The position numbers and the translations under genes are program-made. From Bdellovibrio sp. (GTDB taxonomy: Bacteria > Bdellovibrionota > Bdellovibrionia > Bdellovibrionales > UBA1609), in the NCBI GenBank assembly GCA_003694355.1, contig RFKI01000178.1, positions 1-9,842 on the forward strand: a stretch of DNA of 9,842 bases, read 5' to 3'. Each line of letters begins with the position of its first letter. Within the stretch, counting starts at the first letter, position 1. Below, piece by piece: positions 1-6,960 of this stretch. Below the pieces are notes generated by a model. The model made no database searches and was not told the DNA's origin. It saw nothing but the letters and a program-made list of their open reading frames with translations.

Positions 1-1
1 G

Positions 2-1294
2 ATACGTGGAAGAGATGGTGTAAAATTTGTGGAAGTGGATGCTCGAGGTAGTGAAGTCAGTGGAGCAAAAACTCCAGGTTTTTTACATCTCAAAAACCAG
101 CCCGAAGTTCCCGGCCACAACCTTGTACTAACTATTGATAAAGACCTCCAAGAAGCCGCATACAATGCCATGAAAAGAAATGATTGGATTGGAAATCGCA
201 TTGGTGGCGTGGTTGCCCTACGATCCAATGGAGAAGTTTTAGCTATGGTCAGCTCCCCGTCCTATAACCCCAATCAGTTTTCTTCAGGCATTTCAAAGGC
301 TTTATGGCAAGAACTTGTTAATGGAGCCTTCCAGCCACTGAGAAACAAGGTCATTCAAGACCCTTACGCCCCAGGCTCCACCTTCAAACCTCTAGTCGCT
401 CTTGCAGCTCTTCAAGAGGGGATTATCACCGCTTCCACATTGATTTATGCTCCTAGTGCTCTCCGATTTGGAAAACGCATTTACCATGATCACTCAAGAG
501 CAGGATACGGTCATATTAACGTGCTGACAGCCCTTGAAAGATCCAGCAATGTCTTTTTTTATAAAATGGGTATCAGTTTAGGGATTGATAATATTGCAAA
601 ATATGCTTATTCCTTGGGACTTGGTCACCCCACGGGCATCCGTCTGCCCAATGAAAACCCAGGTACTTTACCCACAGAAAAATGGAAGTTAAAACGCTTT
701 GGGGAGCCCTGGCAACCTGGAGAAAATCTAAGCAATGCCATCGGACAAGGTTTTGTAGAAGCCACTTTATTACAAATGGCTGTCGCTTTTAATGCCATTG
801 GCACGGAAGGAAAAGTTTACCGCCCTCTCCTTGTAAAACGTATTATCAGCCACGAAAATAAATTAATAAAAGAGATGTCACCTCAATTAATAACAGACTT
901 ATCAAGGCCTCCAAACCAGGAAGATTCAGAACATGTCTTTATTGAAAAAACTCATTTTAAAACAGTGAAAAAAGGCCTGGAACGTGTCGTTAATGGCGAA
1001 CATGGAACAGCCAAATGGTGGCGTTTTAAAAAAATTAAAATGGCTGGAAAAACCGGAACCAGTCAAGTACGGTCTTTCTCTGCTGAAGATATTTACAAAA
1101 GATGCCGCCTCCGCCCCTTTAAAGACCGTCACCATGGATCCTTTGTTGGTTTTGCTCCTGCAGACAAGCCAGAAATCACCGTGGCGGCTTTAGCGCTTCA
1201 CTCGTGTTCAGGATCTGGAGGCGCAGCTCCTATTGTTCATGATGTGATTAAGGCCTACTTTAAAAAATATCATCCGGAGTTAAAAATAAAATGA
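2..1294 (+). CDS. mrdA: Penicillin-binding protein 2 (peptidoglycan D,D-transpeptidase), 5'-truncated by the window edge
   Basis: This is the transpeptidase of the elongasome, which cross-links new side-wall peptidoglycan in the periplasm as partner of RodA. The frame is open from base 2, before the GTG at 29, and the upstream codons read IRGRDGVKFVEVDARG, a typical PBP2 linker. The true start and the membrane anchor therefore lie outside the window. All three transpeptidase motifs are visible: the SxxK motif STFK (catalytic Ser at 377-379, after YAPG), the SxN motif SSN (542-550), and KTGT (KTG at 1049-1057). Further typical signatures are SSPSYNPNQF, an IGQG block, and the DRHHGSFVGFAPAD block near the C-terminus. 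Its stop overlaps the start of the rodA gene by 4 nt (ATGA), so the two are co-transcribed and probably translationally coupled. Assignment to PBP2 rather than PBP3 rests on the motif spacing and the adjacent rodA. Confidence 0.95.
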   Translation: MRGRDGVKFVEVDARGSEVSGAKTPGFLHLKNQPEVPGHNLVLTIDKDLQEAAYNAMKRNDWIGNRIGGVVALRSNGEVLAMVSSPSYNPNQFSSGISKALWQELVNGAFQPLRNKVIQDPYAPGSTFKPLVALAALQEGIITASTLIYAPSALRFGKRIYHDHSRAGYGHINVLTALERSSNVFFYKMGISLGIDNIAKYAYSLGLGHPTGIRLPNENPGTLPTEKWKLKRFGEPWQPGENLSNAIGQGFVEATLLQMAVAFNAIGTEGKVYRPLLVKRIISHENKLIKEMSPQLITDLSRPPNQEDSEHVFIEKTHFKTVKKGLERVVNGEHGTAKWWRFKKIKMAGKTGTSQVRSFSAEDIYKRCRLRPFKDRHHGSFVGFAPADKPEITVAALALHSCSGSGGAAPIVHDVIKAYFKKYHPELKIK

Positions 1295-2406
1295 AGTTAC
1301 CTTTTGATGAACAACTCACCAAAAAACTGGATCTTAACTTTATTTTTGTCATCCTGGCTCTTAACATCATTGGACTTATAAACCTTTATAGTGCAACCCA
1401 TGGCGCCAGCTCCTTGGAAAATTCTCGCCTATTCTGGCAACAAATTGCTTGGTTAGCACTAGGATGGGCCACATTCTTCACTGTCACATTTATTGATTAC
1501 AAAATCTTTAATCGACTGGCCTATCCCATTTACTTTATCCATCTTTTTCTCCTTGTTCTGGTTTTATTGATTGGAAAAAAGTCTCTTGGCGCTCAACGGT
1601 GGCTCAACCTTGGTTTTTTTCGCTTTCAACCATCAGAAACCATCAAGCTTTCGATTGTCCTGATCATGGCGCACATTCTCTCTACTAAAAAAATCAAAAA
1701 GTCAGGGCTTCAATTTAAAGACTTACTTTATCCTCTTTTTGTTGTCTCTATTCCTTTTTTATTGATCGTCAAACAACCTGACTTGGGAACAGCCCTTCTT
1801 ATTGTTTTAATTGTTTTTTCTATGCTTTTTTTTGCAAAAATTAAACGTAATTTACTTATTGCTTTTTTTATTCTGGGACTAATTGGAGCTTCTTTAGGAT
1901 GGAACTTTGCTCTAAAACCTTATCAAAAAGGACGCATTATGACTTTTCTTTCTCCAGGGAGTGATCCTAGAGGTGCTGGTTACAACAGCATTCAATCTAA
2001 AATCGCTGTGGGAAGTGGGAAATTCTGGGGTAAAGGCTTTCGAAAAGGCACCCAATCGCAACTGGAGTTCTTGCCTGAAAGACATACAGACTTTATCTAT
2101 AGTGTCCTTAGCGAAGAACATGGTTTTCTAGGTAGTTTCACAACACTGGCTATCTATATTTATCTTTTATTTTTATGCTTACAAATTGGGTCACGTGCCA
2201 AAGACCGCTTTGGCATGTTTGTTGTTCTGGGTGTAACAGCTTTTATTTTCTGGCACATGTTTATTAATATTTGCATGGTGATCGGACTTATGCCCATTGT
2301 GGGTGTTCCTCTCCCTCTTCTCTCCTATGGAGGGTCAAGCATGCTAGCCACTATGGCAGGGCTAGGACTCATTTCCGCAGTGGCCTATCGAAGGTATCTT
2401 TTTTAA
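1291..2406 (+). CDS. mrdB: RodA, SEDS-family peptidoglycan glycosyltransferase
   Basis: RodA polymerises lipid II into glycan strands during side-wall growth, in complex with PBP2. The 371-residue length matches the family (E. coli RodA has 370). The protein is hydrophobic throughout, consistent with about ten membrane segments. Family signatures appear in order: GAQRW and FQPSE (residues 100-116), KQPDLGTALL (161-170), LPERHTDF (261-268), and GVPLPLLSYGGSS (338-350). Asp267 of HTDF aligns with the essential Asp262 of E. coli RodA. The ATG at 1291 overlaps the mrdA stop, with GGAG about 11 nt upstream as a possible ribosome-binding site. The SEDS paralogues FtsW and SpoVE are less likely because the upstream partner is a PBP2. 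No odd features. Confidence 0.96.
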   Translation: MKLPFDEQLTKKLDLNFIFVILALNIIGLINLYSATHGASSLENSRLFWQQIAWLALGWATFFTVTFIDYKIFNRLAYPIYFIHLFLLVLVLLIGKKSLGAQRWLNLGFFRFQPSETIKLSIVLIMAHILSTKKIKKSGLQFKDLLYPLFVVSIPFLLIVKQPDLGTALLIVLIVFSMLFFAKIKRNLLIAFFILGLIGASLGWNFALKPYQKGRIMTFLSPGSDPRGAGYNSIQSKIAVGSGKFWGKGFRKGTQSQLEFLPERHTDFIYSVLSEEHGFLGSFTTLAIYIYLLFLCLQIGSRAKDRFGMFVVLGVTAFIFWHMFINICMVIGLMPIVGVPLPLLSYGGSSMLATMAGLGLISAVAYRRYLF

Positions 2407-2467
2407 AAGTTCCCGACACGGCGTGCCTCAACAAAAGAAAAAAGCAATTGAATAATAAGCCAAAAAG

Positions 2468-2473
2468 AAAGGA
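2468..2473 (+). promoter_or_regulatory. Ribosome-binding site of trxA
   Basis: AAAGGA lies 7 nt before the ATG at 2481. It fixes that start against an in-frame upstream extension that would run back into the 3' end of rodA. Confidence 0.75.
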
Positions 2474-2480
2474 TCAAGCG

Positions 2481-2804
2481 ATGTCAAATACTCAACCCGT
2501 TACAGATAACAATTTTGAAGAAGAAGTCCTTAAATCCACAAGTCCCGTTATGGTTGACTTTTGGGCCCCTTGGTGTGGCCCTTGCCAGGCCTTAGGTCCT
2601 GTCCTTGAGGAAATTGCAGGGGAATTAAAGGATAAAGTTAAAATATTAAAAATGAATGTGGACGAAAACCCTCATACTCCAGCCAAATATGGCATCCGAG
2701 GTATTCCCACAATGATCCTGTTCAAAGATGGCAAAGAGGTTGAGAAAATCGTGGGAAACCAGCCTAAAGACAATATTATGGCCATTTTAGAAAGCCAGCT
2801 TTAA
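2481..2804 (+). CDS. trxA: Thioredoxin
   Basis: This is a cytoplasmic dithiol oxidoreductase that reduces protein disulfides and is recharged by thioredoxin reductase. The 107-residue protein is a single canonical thioredoxin fold. The active site WCGPC has cysteines at residues 32 and 35, the hydrophobic strand before it reads VMVDFWAP, the cis-proline is Pro76 in GIPT, and FKDGKEV follows. Length and residue numbering closely match E. coli thioredoxin 1. The chosen ATG has a good ribosome-binding site; the frame is open further upstream but only as an overlap with rodA. There is no signal peptide, so it is not a DsbA- or ResA-like periplasmic protein. It follows rodA by 74 nt on the same strand with no convincing terminator between them, so it may be expressed partly with mrdAB. 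Confidence 0.96.
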   Translation: MSNTQPVTDNNFEEEVLKSTSPVMVDFWAPWCGPCQALGPVLEEIAGELKDKVKILKMNVDENPHTPAKYGIRGIPTMILFKDGKEVEKIVGNQPKDNIMAILESQL

Positions 2805-2830
2805 GCCTTGAAATAAGGGCCTTTCTTTAG
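2803..2830 (+). terminator. Possible weak intrinsic terminator after trxA
   Basis: Starting within the trxA stop codon, AAGCCTT (2803-2809) can pair with 2816-2823. This gives 7 bp with one bulged C and a 6-nt loop, followed by TCTTTAG. The stem is short and the T tract is interrupted, so termination may be partial. Confidence 0.35.
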
Positions 2831-2831
2831 A

Positions 2832-2880
2832 ATTCAGGGGTGGTTTAAATTTCTTCTTTTTGAAGGCTAAGCCCCTGAAT
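2832..2880. repeat. 9-bp perfect inverted repeat between trxA and the receiver/J-domain gene
   Basis: ATTCAGGGG at 2832-2840 is exactly complementary to CCCCTGAAT at 2872-2880 across a 31-nt loop. The loop holds a smaller pairing of TCTTC with GAAGG. A T-rich but imperfect stretch follows (GTTCTTTATTATTTC). The position fits a trxA 3' hairpin or terminator, or a leader structure or operator for the gene starting at 2920. The sequence alone does not decide. Confidence 0.45.
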
Positions 2881-2919
2881 GTTCTTTATTATTTCTTTTT
2901 ATTTGCCGATAACTCTTAC

Positions 2920-4878
2920 ATGAAAAAGAGCATTCACGCCCTTATTGTAGAAGATGATAAAAGTTTAGGAAACGCCTTAAAGAAAGCCCTTGAACAACAA
3001 GGCTTTCAAACACAGCTTGTTCCTGATGCTCAAGCGGCCCTTTCCGCTTGCCAAATTCAAGAATATCAATTGGTGGTTATTGACTGCATGATCCCCAAAA
3101 TGAATGGAGTGGACTTGGCTCATCAGCTAAGACAAGACTTTGGAGATGATCTTTTTATTTTACTGATCTCAGGCGTCTTTAAAGACAAACAATTTGAAAG
3201 AGATGCTTTAACTAAAACAAAAGCTCTTGCTTTTTTAAAGAAGCCTTTTGATATTGAAGAATTCCTTAAATTAACGGCGCAGGCCCTGTCAGATCCAGAT
3301 CACCTGGACAAGGGTTCCATTTACTCACTCATGAAAAACTCTGATCTTAGTCGCTCTGAAGTTATACAAAAAGTAAAGGACCTAGATAGTTTTAACGCTT
3401 ATCACCTGCCTCTTGTTTACTCTTCCCTTTTACATGCCAGTTGGACAGGGGAGCTTGTGCTAAAAGAAAATCAACAGGAAGCTGCTCATGTTTTCTTCAA
3501 GGAAGGAAACATCATTCAAGTTCTCACAAAAGATGAAAAATCTCTCATGGGTGTTTTACTCATGGAAATGGAGTTCGCTAGCAGTCAAGACATCAAACAA
3601 GCCATGTCCACATCAACATCTCTTCCTTTAGGGCAACAACTTATTAAACTCAATGCCGTAAGTCCCCATGCCATAGATATTGTTATAAAAAAACAAATGG
3701 AAATTCGTCTTAGTCAAACCATTAAGGAAGAAATGATTTCCCTAGAACTCAAGGACTTACCTAACAAACCACAACTTTACACACGCCTTTCTCTTGGGAT
3801 TATGGACCTATTTTTTCTCCTCAATGACTGGATTTCTTCGAAAATATCCTATGACTGGTTAAAACAGGTTTACCTTCCCAAAATGGATGCCACTCTGGAA
3901 GCTACCTCCCATATCAACCAAGCTCAGCATATCAAGGGCCTCCCTCTTCTTTCTTCTTGCTCTGAACTTCCTTATGTTAGCCAAGGAAAAACCATCCAAG
4001 AAGTTTTAGATATGAACCTTGGTGAGAGCGAACATATTCTTAAATCCATCCACTTTCTTCTGTCAACTCAACTCCTCTCTCTTAAAGAAATTATTGTGAA
4101 CACTCAAAAGTATCAGAGAAAAATTGAACGACTTAAAAAAATGTTTGGAGATATCGACTCAAAAAACCACTTTGAAATTCTGGGTCTGGCTCAGAATGCC
4201 AGGATCAAAGAAATCAAAAAAGTCTATAAAGAATTCTCTAAAGCCATTCATCCCGACAAGGTTCCAGAAGATGCTCCTCAAGAGCTTAAAGACTTAACTC
4301 TTAAGATATTTAAAAAATTAAATGAAGCTTACTCCACCCTTTCTGATGAGAAAAAACGAGAAAAATATATTAAAGAGCTTGAGGTAGGACACCTCGAACA
4401 GTCATTAAAAAATGAAGCTCTTATGAAAAAAGCACAAAAGCTGATTAAAGAAGGAAAATTCAAATCAGCCCTTTCCACACTTAAACAAATAAAAGGTAAA
4501 ATTCCCAACAAATCAAAACACCTCTTATATACTATCTGGTGTGAAATCAAATTAGGACGCCAGGGCCGATCCATAGAAAAATTTTTGAAAGACATAAAAT
4601 CCCTCATTGATAAAGTGCCTCCTGAAAACCGACATGATCACCTCTACTTTTTCATTATGGGGCTTTACTATAAACGGTCTGGAGAAATTGAAAAAGCCTT
4701 AAAATACTTTAAAAACTCCATCGAAGTAGAACCTCAGTTTATCTTTGCAAAAAGAGAAATTATAAAAATAAAGGACAAATACCAGAAATCCACTTCAAGA
4801 ACATCCTTAACCCTGAATATTACAACAGACCTCACTAAAATCCTCTCAAAGTTCTGGAAAAATAAAAAAGCTGGCTAG
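2920..4878 (+). CDS. Response-regulator receiver fused to a DUF4388-like region, a J domain and TPR-like repeats
   Basis: This 652-residue cytoplasmic multidomain protein is probably a phosphorylation-controlled adaptor. Residues 4-122 form a complete receiver: acidic pair Asp12/Asp13, phospho-acceptor Asp55, Ser84 at the Thr/Ser switch, and Lys108 before Pro109. Residues about 165-290 resemble DUF4388 (PATAN), with a GELVLKENQ-type start, FFKEGNIIQV, and the LGQQLIKLNAVSP repeat. Residues 356-392 look like the small helical segment that often follows DUF4388. Residues 416-492 are a J domain with HPD at 444-446, the motif that stimulates DnaK ATPase. Residues about 505-635 are lysine-rich helices with a TPR-like unit (YYKRSGEIEKALKYFKNSIEVEP). 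I chose the ATG at 2920 because the receiver begins right after it; a TTG at 2860 would add an unsupported leader inside the inverted repeat. No strong ribosome-binding site is visible. There is no DNA-binding output domain and no adjacent histidine kinase. The partner kinase and target are unknown. Confidence 0.88.
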   Translation: MKKSIHALIVEDDKSLGNALKKALEQQGFQTQLVPDAQAALSACQIQEYQLVVIDCMIPKMNGVDLAHQLRQDFGDDLFILLISGVFKDKQFERDALTKTKALAFLKKPFDIEEFLKLTAQALSDPDHLDKGSIYSLMKNSDLSRSEVIQKVKDLDSFNAYHLPLVYSSLLHASWTGELVLKENQQEAAHVFFKEGNIIQVLTKDEKSLMGVLLMEMEFASSQDIKQAMSTSTSLPLGQQLIKLNAVSPHAIDIVIKKQMEIRLSQTIKEEMISLELKDLPNKPQLYTRLSLGIMDLFFLLNDWISSKISYDWLKQVYLPKMDATLEATSHINQAQHIKGLPLLSSCSELPYVSQGKTIQEVLDMNLGESEHILKSIHFLLSTQLLSLKEIIVNTQKYQRKIERLKKMFGDIDSKNHFEILGLAQNARIKEIKKVYKEFSKAIHPDKVPEDAPQELKDLTLKIFKKLNEAYSTLSDEKKREKYIKELEVGHLEQSLKNEALMKKAQKLIKEGKFKSALSTLKQIKGKIPNKSKHLLYTIWCEIKLGRQGRSIEKFLKDIKSLIDKVPPENRHDHLYFFIMGLYYKRSGEIEKALKYFKNSIEVEPQFIFAKREIIKIKDKYQKSTSRTSLTLNITTDLTKILSKFWKNKKAG

Positions 4879-5630
4879 TGATTATCTTCGTCGTCTTGAA
4901 CAGGAGGAGATGTAAATAACGCTTTTACAAAGTCCTGGCGAGAGCTTTCCAGTTCGTCATTATAGTCTGGCTTCTCTTCTGAACGAATCATTTTATTATA
5001 TTCAAGGATTCTTTTACGAGAGAAACTCTTCTCCTGTTGAATGGGAGAAGTTTTTTTTAGAAAAGCCTCAAACTTTTCCCTCCGCTGAGAATCCATCAAA
5101 GAGCTCTTTAACTTCACAGAAGAAGTACCATCTTTCAAAGAATGTTTTGAAGAAATAATTTTGACATCACTTTTTTCATAACCCTCATAATGAGAGTCTT
5201 TACCTTTTGTTTCTTCTTTGGTTCTTTGAGATTCTTTAAAACGGTTATACTTGGCCAGCAAAGATTCCATACTTTGACCACTATATCGAGATAAACACTC
5301 TAAAAGCTTATGAACATTAACTGGTGAATCTAAAACCTCATCCACTTGGGCTTTTTCCAACTCTCTTTGATCAAATGTTTGAGACACATCTTTCAAAAGG
5401 ACAATGGCCGGAGTCCCTCGTACTTTTCGAACTCCTTTCACAAGGTTCAAGCCATCAATTTTTTTCCCTTTAGCTGTAGCAATAATCATCTGAGGCAGAA
5501 AACCTAAACGTGTATTCTCAAAAGCTTTTTGATTCTGGATGGCTTCCACATCTAAACTGAGTTTTCTCAATAGAGATTGAAGATATACAAGCTCGTTATA
5601 ATCATCTAAAACTAACATAACCCGATACAT
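4875..5630 (-). CDS. Degenerate receiver (pseudo-receiver) protein with a charged C-terminal tail
   Basis: This is a 251-residue protein of unknown function. Residues 1-115 follow the receiver fold: VMLVLDD at strand 1 keeps the acidic pair Asp9/Asp10, MIIATAKGKKIDG covers strand 3 and its loop, TPAIVLLKD strand 4, and VDEVLDSPVNVHKL strand 5 and helix 5. The three other key positions are changed: Thr52 for the phospho-acceptor Asp, Lys80 for the Thr/Ser switch, and Ser102 for the Lys before Pro. Aspartyl phosphorylation is therefore unlikely, and a protein-protein role is inferred. Residues about 116-251 are rich in Lys, Glu, Ser and Arg and look disordered or helical, with no recognised domain. 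AGAGG lies only 1 nt before the ATG, unusually close, but no alternative start would leave strand 1 intact. It is tail to tail with the receiver/J-domain gene, sharing CTAG as both stops. Confidence 0.8.
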   Translation of the reverse strand: MYRVMLVLDDYNELVYLQSLLRKLSLDVEAIQNQKAFENTRLGFLPQMIIATAKGKKIDGLNLVKGVRKVRGTPAIVLLKDVSQTFDQRELEKAQVDEVLDSPVNVHKLLECLSRYSGQSMESLLAKYNRFKESQRTKEETKGKDSHYEGYEKSDVKIISSKHSLKDGTSSVKLKSSLMDSQRREKFEAFLKKTSPIQQEKSFSRKRILEYNKMIRSEEKPDYNDELESSRQDFVKALFTSPPVQDDEDNH

Positions 5631-5666
5631 ACCTCTATTTTGAAGAAATCTTCCAAAAGGTCAATT

Positions 5667-5700
5667 CTTTGTCTAAAAGCCCTTCCATTTTAGACTAAAG
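5667..5700. promoter_or_regulatory. Inverted repeat in a divergent intergenic region (possible operator)
   Basis: GTCTAAAA (5671-5678) and TTTTAGAC (5688-5695) are perfect 8-bp arms around a 9-nt loop. CTTT (5667-5670) and AAAG (5697-5700) extend the stem to 12 bp with one bulged T. It lies in the 114-bp gap between the divergent pseudo-receiver gene and the lptF-like gene, where both must start transcription, so a shared operator is plausible. No T tract follows on either strand, which argues against a terminator. Promoter hexamers here are poor: the minus strand has TTGACC, 16 nt, CAAAAT, but this would place the transcript start almost at the ATG. Confidence 0.4.
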
Positions 5701-5744
5701 CCAAAAGTCTTGCTCTCTAAGGAAGCCTCAAGTAATCTAATTTT

Positions 5745-6848
5745 GTGCTAAAGAGTCGAATTGCCTTTAAGTATATATTCTTTGAACTCATCCCTCCTTT
5801 TTTAATGGGCATTGGCATCTTTATTTTCATTATTCTCATGTTTCAGTCATTTCGCTTAATGGAATACATTCTCATTCATGGAGCTGGATTTAAAATGATT
5901 CTTCAAATTTTATTTTATATGTCTATTAGTTTTTTGCCTTTCGTTCTGCCCATGAGCCTCCTGTTCTCCATTTTAATCACTTATGGACGTATGAATAATG
6001 ACTCAGAAATCATAGCTTTTCGCTCCATTGGACTTAGCTTCCCGTCCATCATTGCACCAGCTTTTACTCTTGCTCTCATTACGACTTTTTTATCTCTTCA
6101 AGTGTCTTTCCAATTAGCCCCATGGGGCAACCGTCAATCAGAGGTCCTCATACATAAACTAGCCGCTCTTAAACCTGGCACCACCATTAAAAGTGGTGTT
6201 TTTTCTGAAGGTTTTTTTAATCTTGTGGTTTATACCAATAAAGTAGACAGCCGAACGGGTTGGTTAAAAGACGTTTTTATTTATGATGAGAGGAACCCTC
6301 AAAACCCTATGGCCATTGTGGCTCCCAGAGGTAAACTCGTCACAAAAGACGAACCTCCTATTTATAAAGCTTTTCTCAGACTTTACAATGGAAACATTCA
6401 TCGCCCTCAAAAAAATATTTATACAAAAATTGATTTTGAAACTTATGACATCTTCTTGGAAGATGCCATCCGAATCGGCGAAAAACAAAAAACCCTTCTC
6501 TCTTTAACCATACAAGACCTTTACCAGAAGCTAAAAAACCCCTCTCTTCCTGAAAATGAAAAACGACTTTTTGCAATAGAATATCACAGAAGGTGGGCCC
6601 TTTCTTTTGCTTGCCTTATTTTTGCTCTTATGGGAGCCAGCCTTGGAAGTGTCGCCAACAAACGAAGTGGAAAATCTTCAGGCTTTGTCCTTTCCATTGG
6701 AGTGGTTGTGCTTTACTGGAGTTTGTATATGATCTTTGAAGGGCTTGGAAAAAGCGGCTGGCTGCCAGTTTCCCTCTCAGCCTGGAGCACCAATATCCTT
6801 TTAGGAACTTACAGCTTCTATACTTTCAAAAAACACCTTTCCATATAA
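5745..6848 (+). CDS. lptF: LptF/LptG-family permease of the LPS export ABC transporter (LptF-like)
   Basis: This is an inner-membrane subunit that, with its LptF/LptG partner and the ATPase LptB, extracts lipopolysaccharide from the inner membrane and passes it to LptC and LptA. The 367-residue length is normal. Hydrophobic segments lie at about 15-35, 55-80 and 100-123, then a hydrophilic periplasmic beta domain (about 125-270), then segments at about 284-302, 312-333 and 345-360. This is the 3+3 layout of the YjgP/YjgQ family. ITYGRMNNDSEI followed by AFRSIGLS is the family's cytoplasmic coupling signature, and HRRWALSFAC opens the second membrane half. The match is closer to LptF than LptG, but the call within the pair is tentative. 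The start is GTG at 5745: an in-frame stop lies at 5733 and later starts would cut membrane segment 1. The nearest purine-rich motif (AAGGAAG, 5719-5725) is 19 nt away, too far for a standard ribosome-binding site. The partner permease gene is not adjacent. Confidence 0.88.
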   Translation: MLKSRIAFKYIFFELIPPFLMGIGIFIFIILMFQSFRLMEYILIHGAGFKMILQILFYMSISFLPFVLPMSLLFSILITYGRMNNDSEIIAFRSIGLSFPSIIAPAFTLALITTFLSLQVSFQLAPWGNRQSEVLIHKLAALKPGTTIKSGVFSEGFFNLVVYTNKVDSRTGWLKDVFIYDERNPQNPMAIVAPRGKLVTKDEPPIYKAFLRLYNGNIHRPQKNIYTKIDFETYDIFLEDAIRIGEKQKTLLSLTIQDLYQKLKNPSLPENEKRLFAIEYHRRWALSFACLIFALMGASLGSVANKRSGKSSGFVLSIGVVVLYWSLYMIFEGLGKSGWLPVSLSAWSTNILLGTYSFYTFKKHLSI

Positions 6849-6902
6849 AATCCGATAACCGGCATTCCAATTCCTCTTTGCACCCCCTAAAGCTATTTGA
6901 TC

Positions 6903-6935
6903 TTGTTTGTTTTTTGCAAATCAAAAAACAAATAA
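6903..6935. repeat. AT-rich perfect hairpin between the lptF-like gene and dprA
   Basis: TTTGTTTTTTG (6906-6916) pairs exactly with CAAAAAACAAA (6922-6932) around a 5-nt loop. A G-T wobble and two more A-T pairs extend the stem to 14 bp. It begins about 55 nt after the lptF-like stop and ends about 10 nt before the ATG at 6946. The stem is nearly all A-T, so it is a poor intrinsic terminator by the usual rule. It could be a leader structure of dprA or a transcript-end hairpin. Confidence 0.5.
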
Positions 6936-6952
6936 AACTTATAAAATGAACC

Positions 6953-6956
6953 GAGG
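6953..6956 (+). promoter_or_regulatory. Ribosome-binding site that favours the dprA start at 6961
   Basis: GAGG lies 4 nt before the ATG at 6961. The in-frame ATG at 6946 is preceded only by AT-rich sequence, and the TTG at 6907 lies inside the hairpin. The spacing is short, so 6946 is not excluded. Confidence 0.45.
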
Positions 6957-6960
6957 CCCT

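Noticed and set aside
926..1193. Open frames on both strands within mrdA
   Set aside because: They are shadows of the well-supported PBP2 frame, whose KTG motif lies in this segment.
2271..2480. In-frame upstream extension of trxA starting with ATG at 2271
   Set aside because: It overlaps the 3' end of rodA, has no thioredoxin homology, and the ATG at 2481 has a good ribosome-binding site and gives the normal 107-residue length.
2860..2919. TTG start for the receiver/J-domain gene
   Set aside because: It would add 20 residues that are not part of the receiver fold and lies inside the inverted repeat. The ATG at 2920 starts just before strand 1.
5733..5741. TAATCT/TCTAAT -10-like hexamers before the lptF-like gene
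   Set aside because: Spacing to any -35-like sequence is poor and the implied transcript start falls at or after the GTG start codon.
6907..6960. TTG start for dprA
   Set aside because: It lies inside the 6903-6935 hairpin and the added residues look like translated intergenic A-T sequence.
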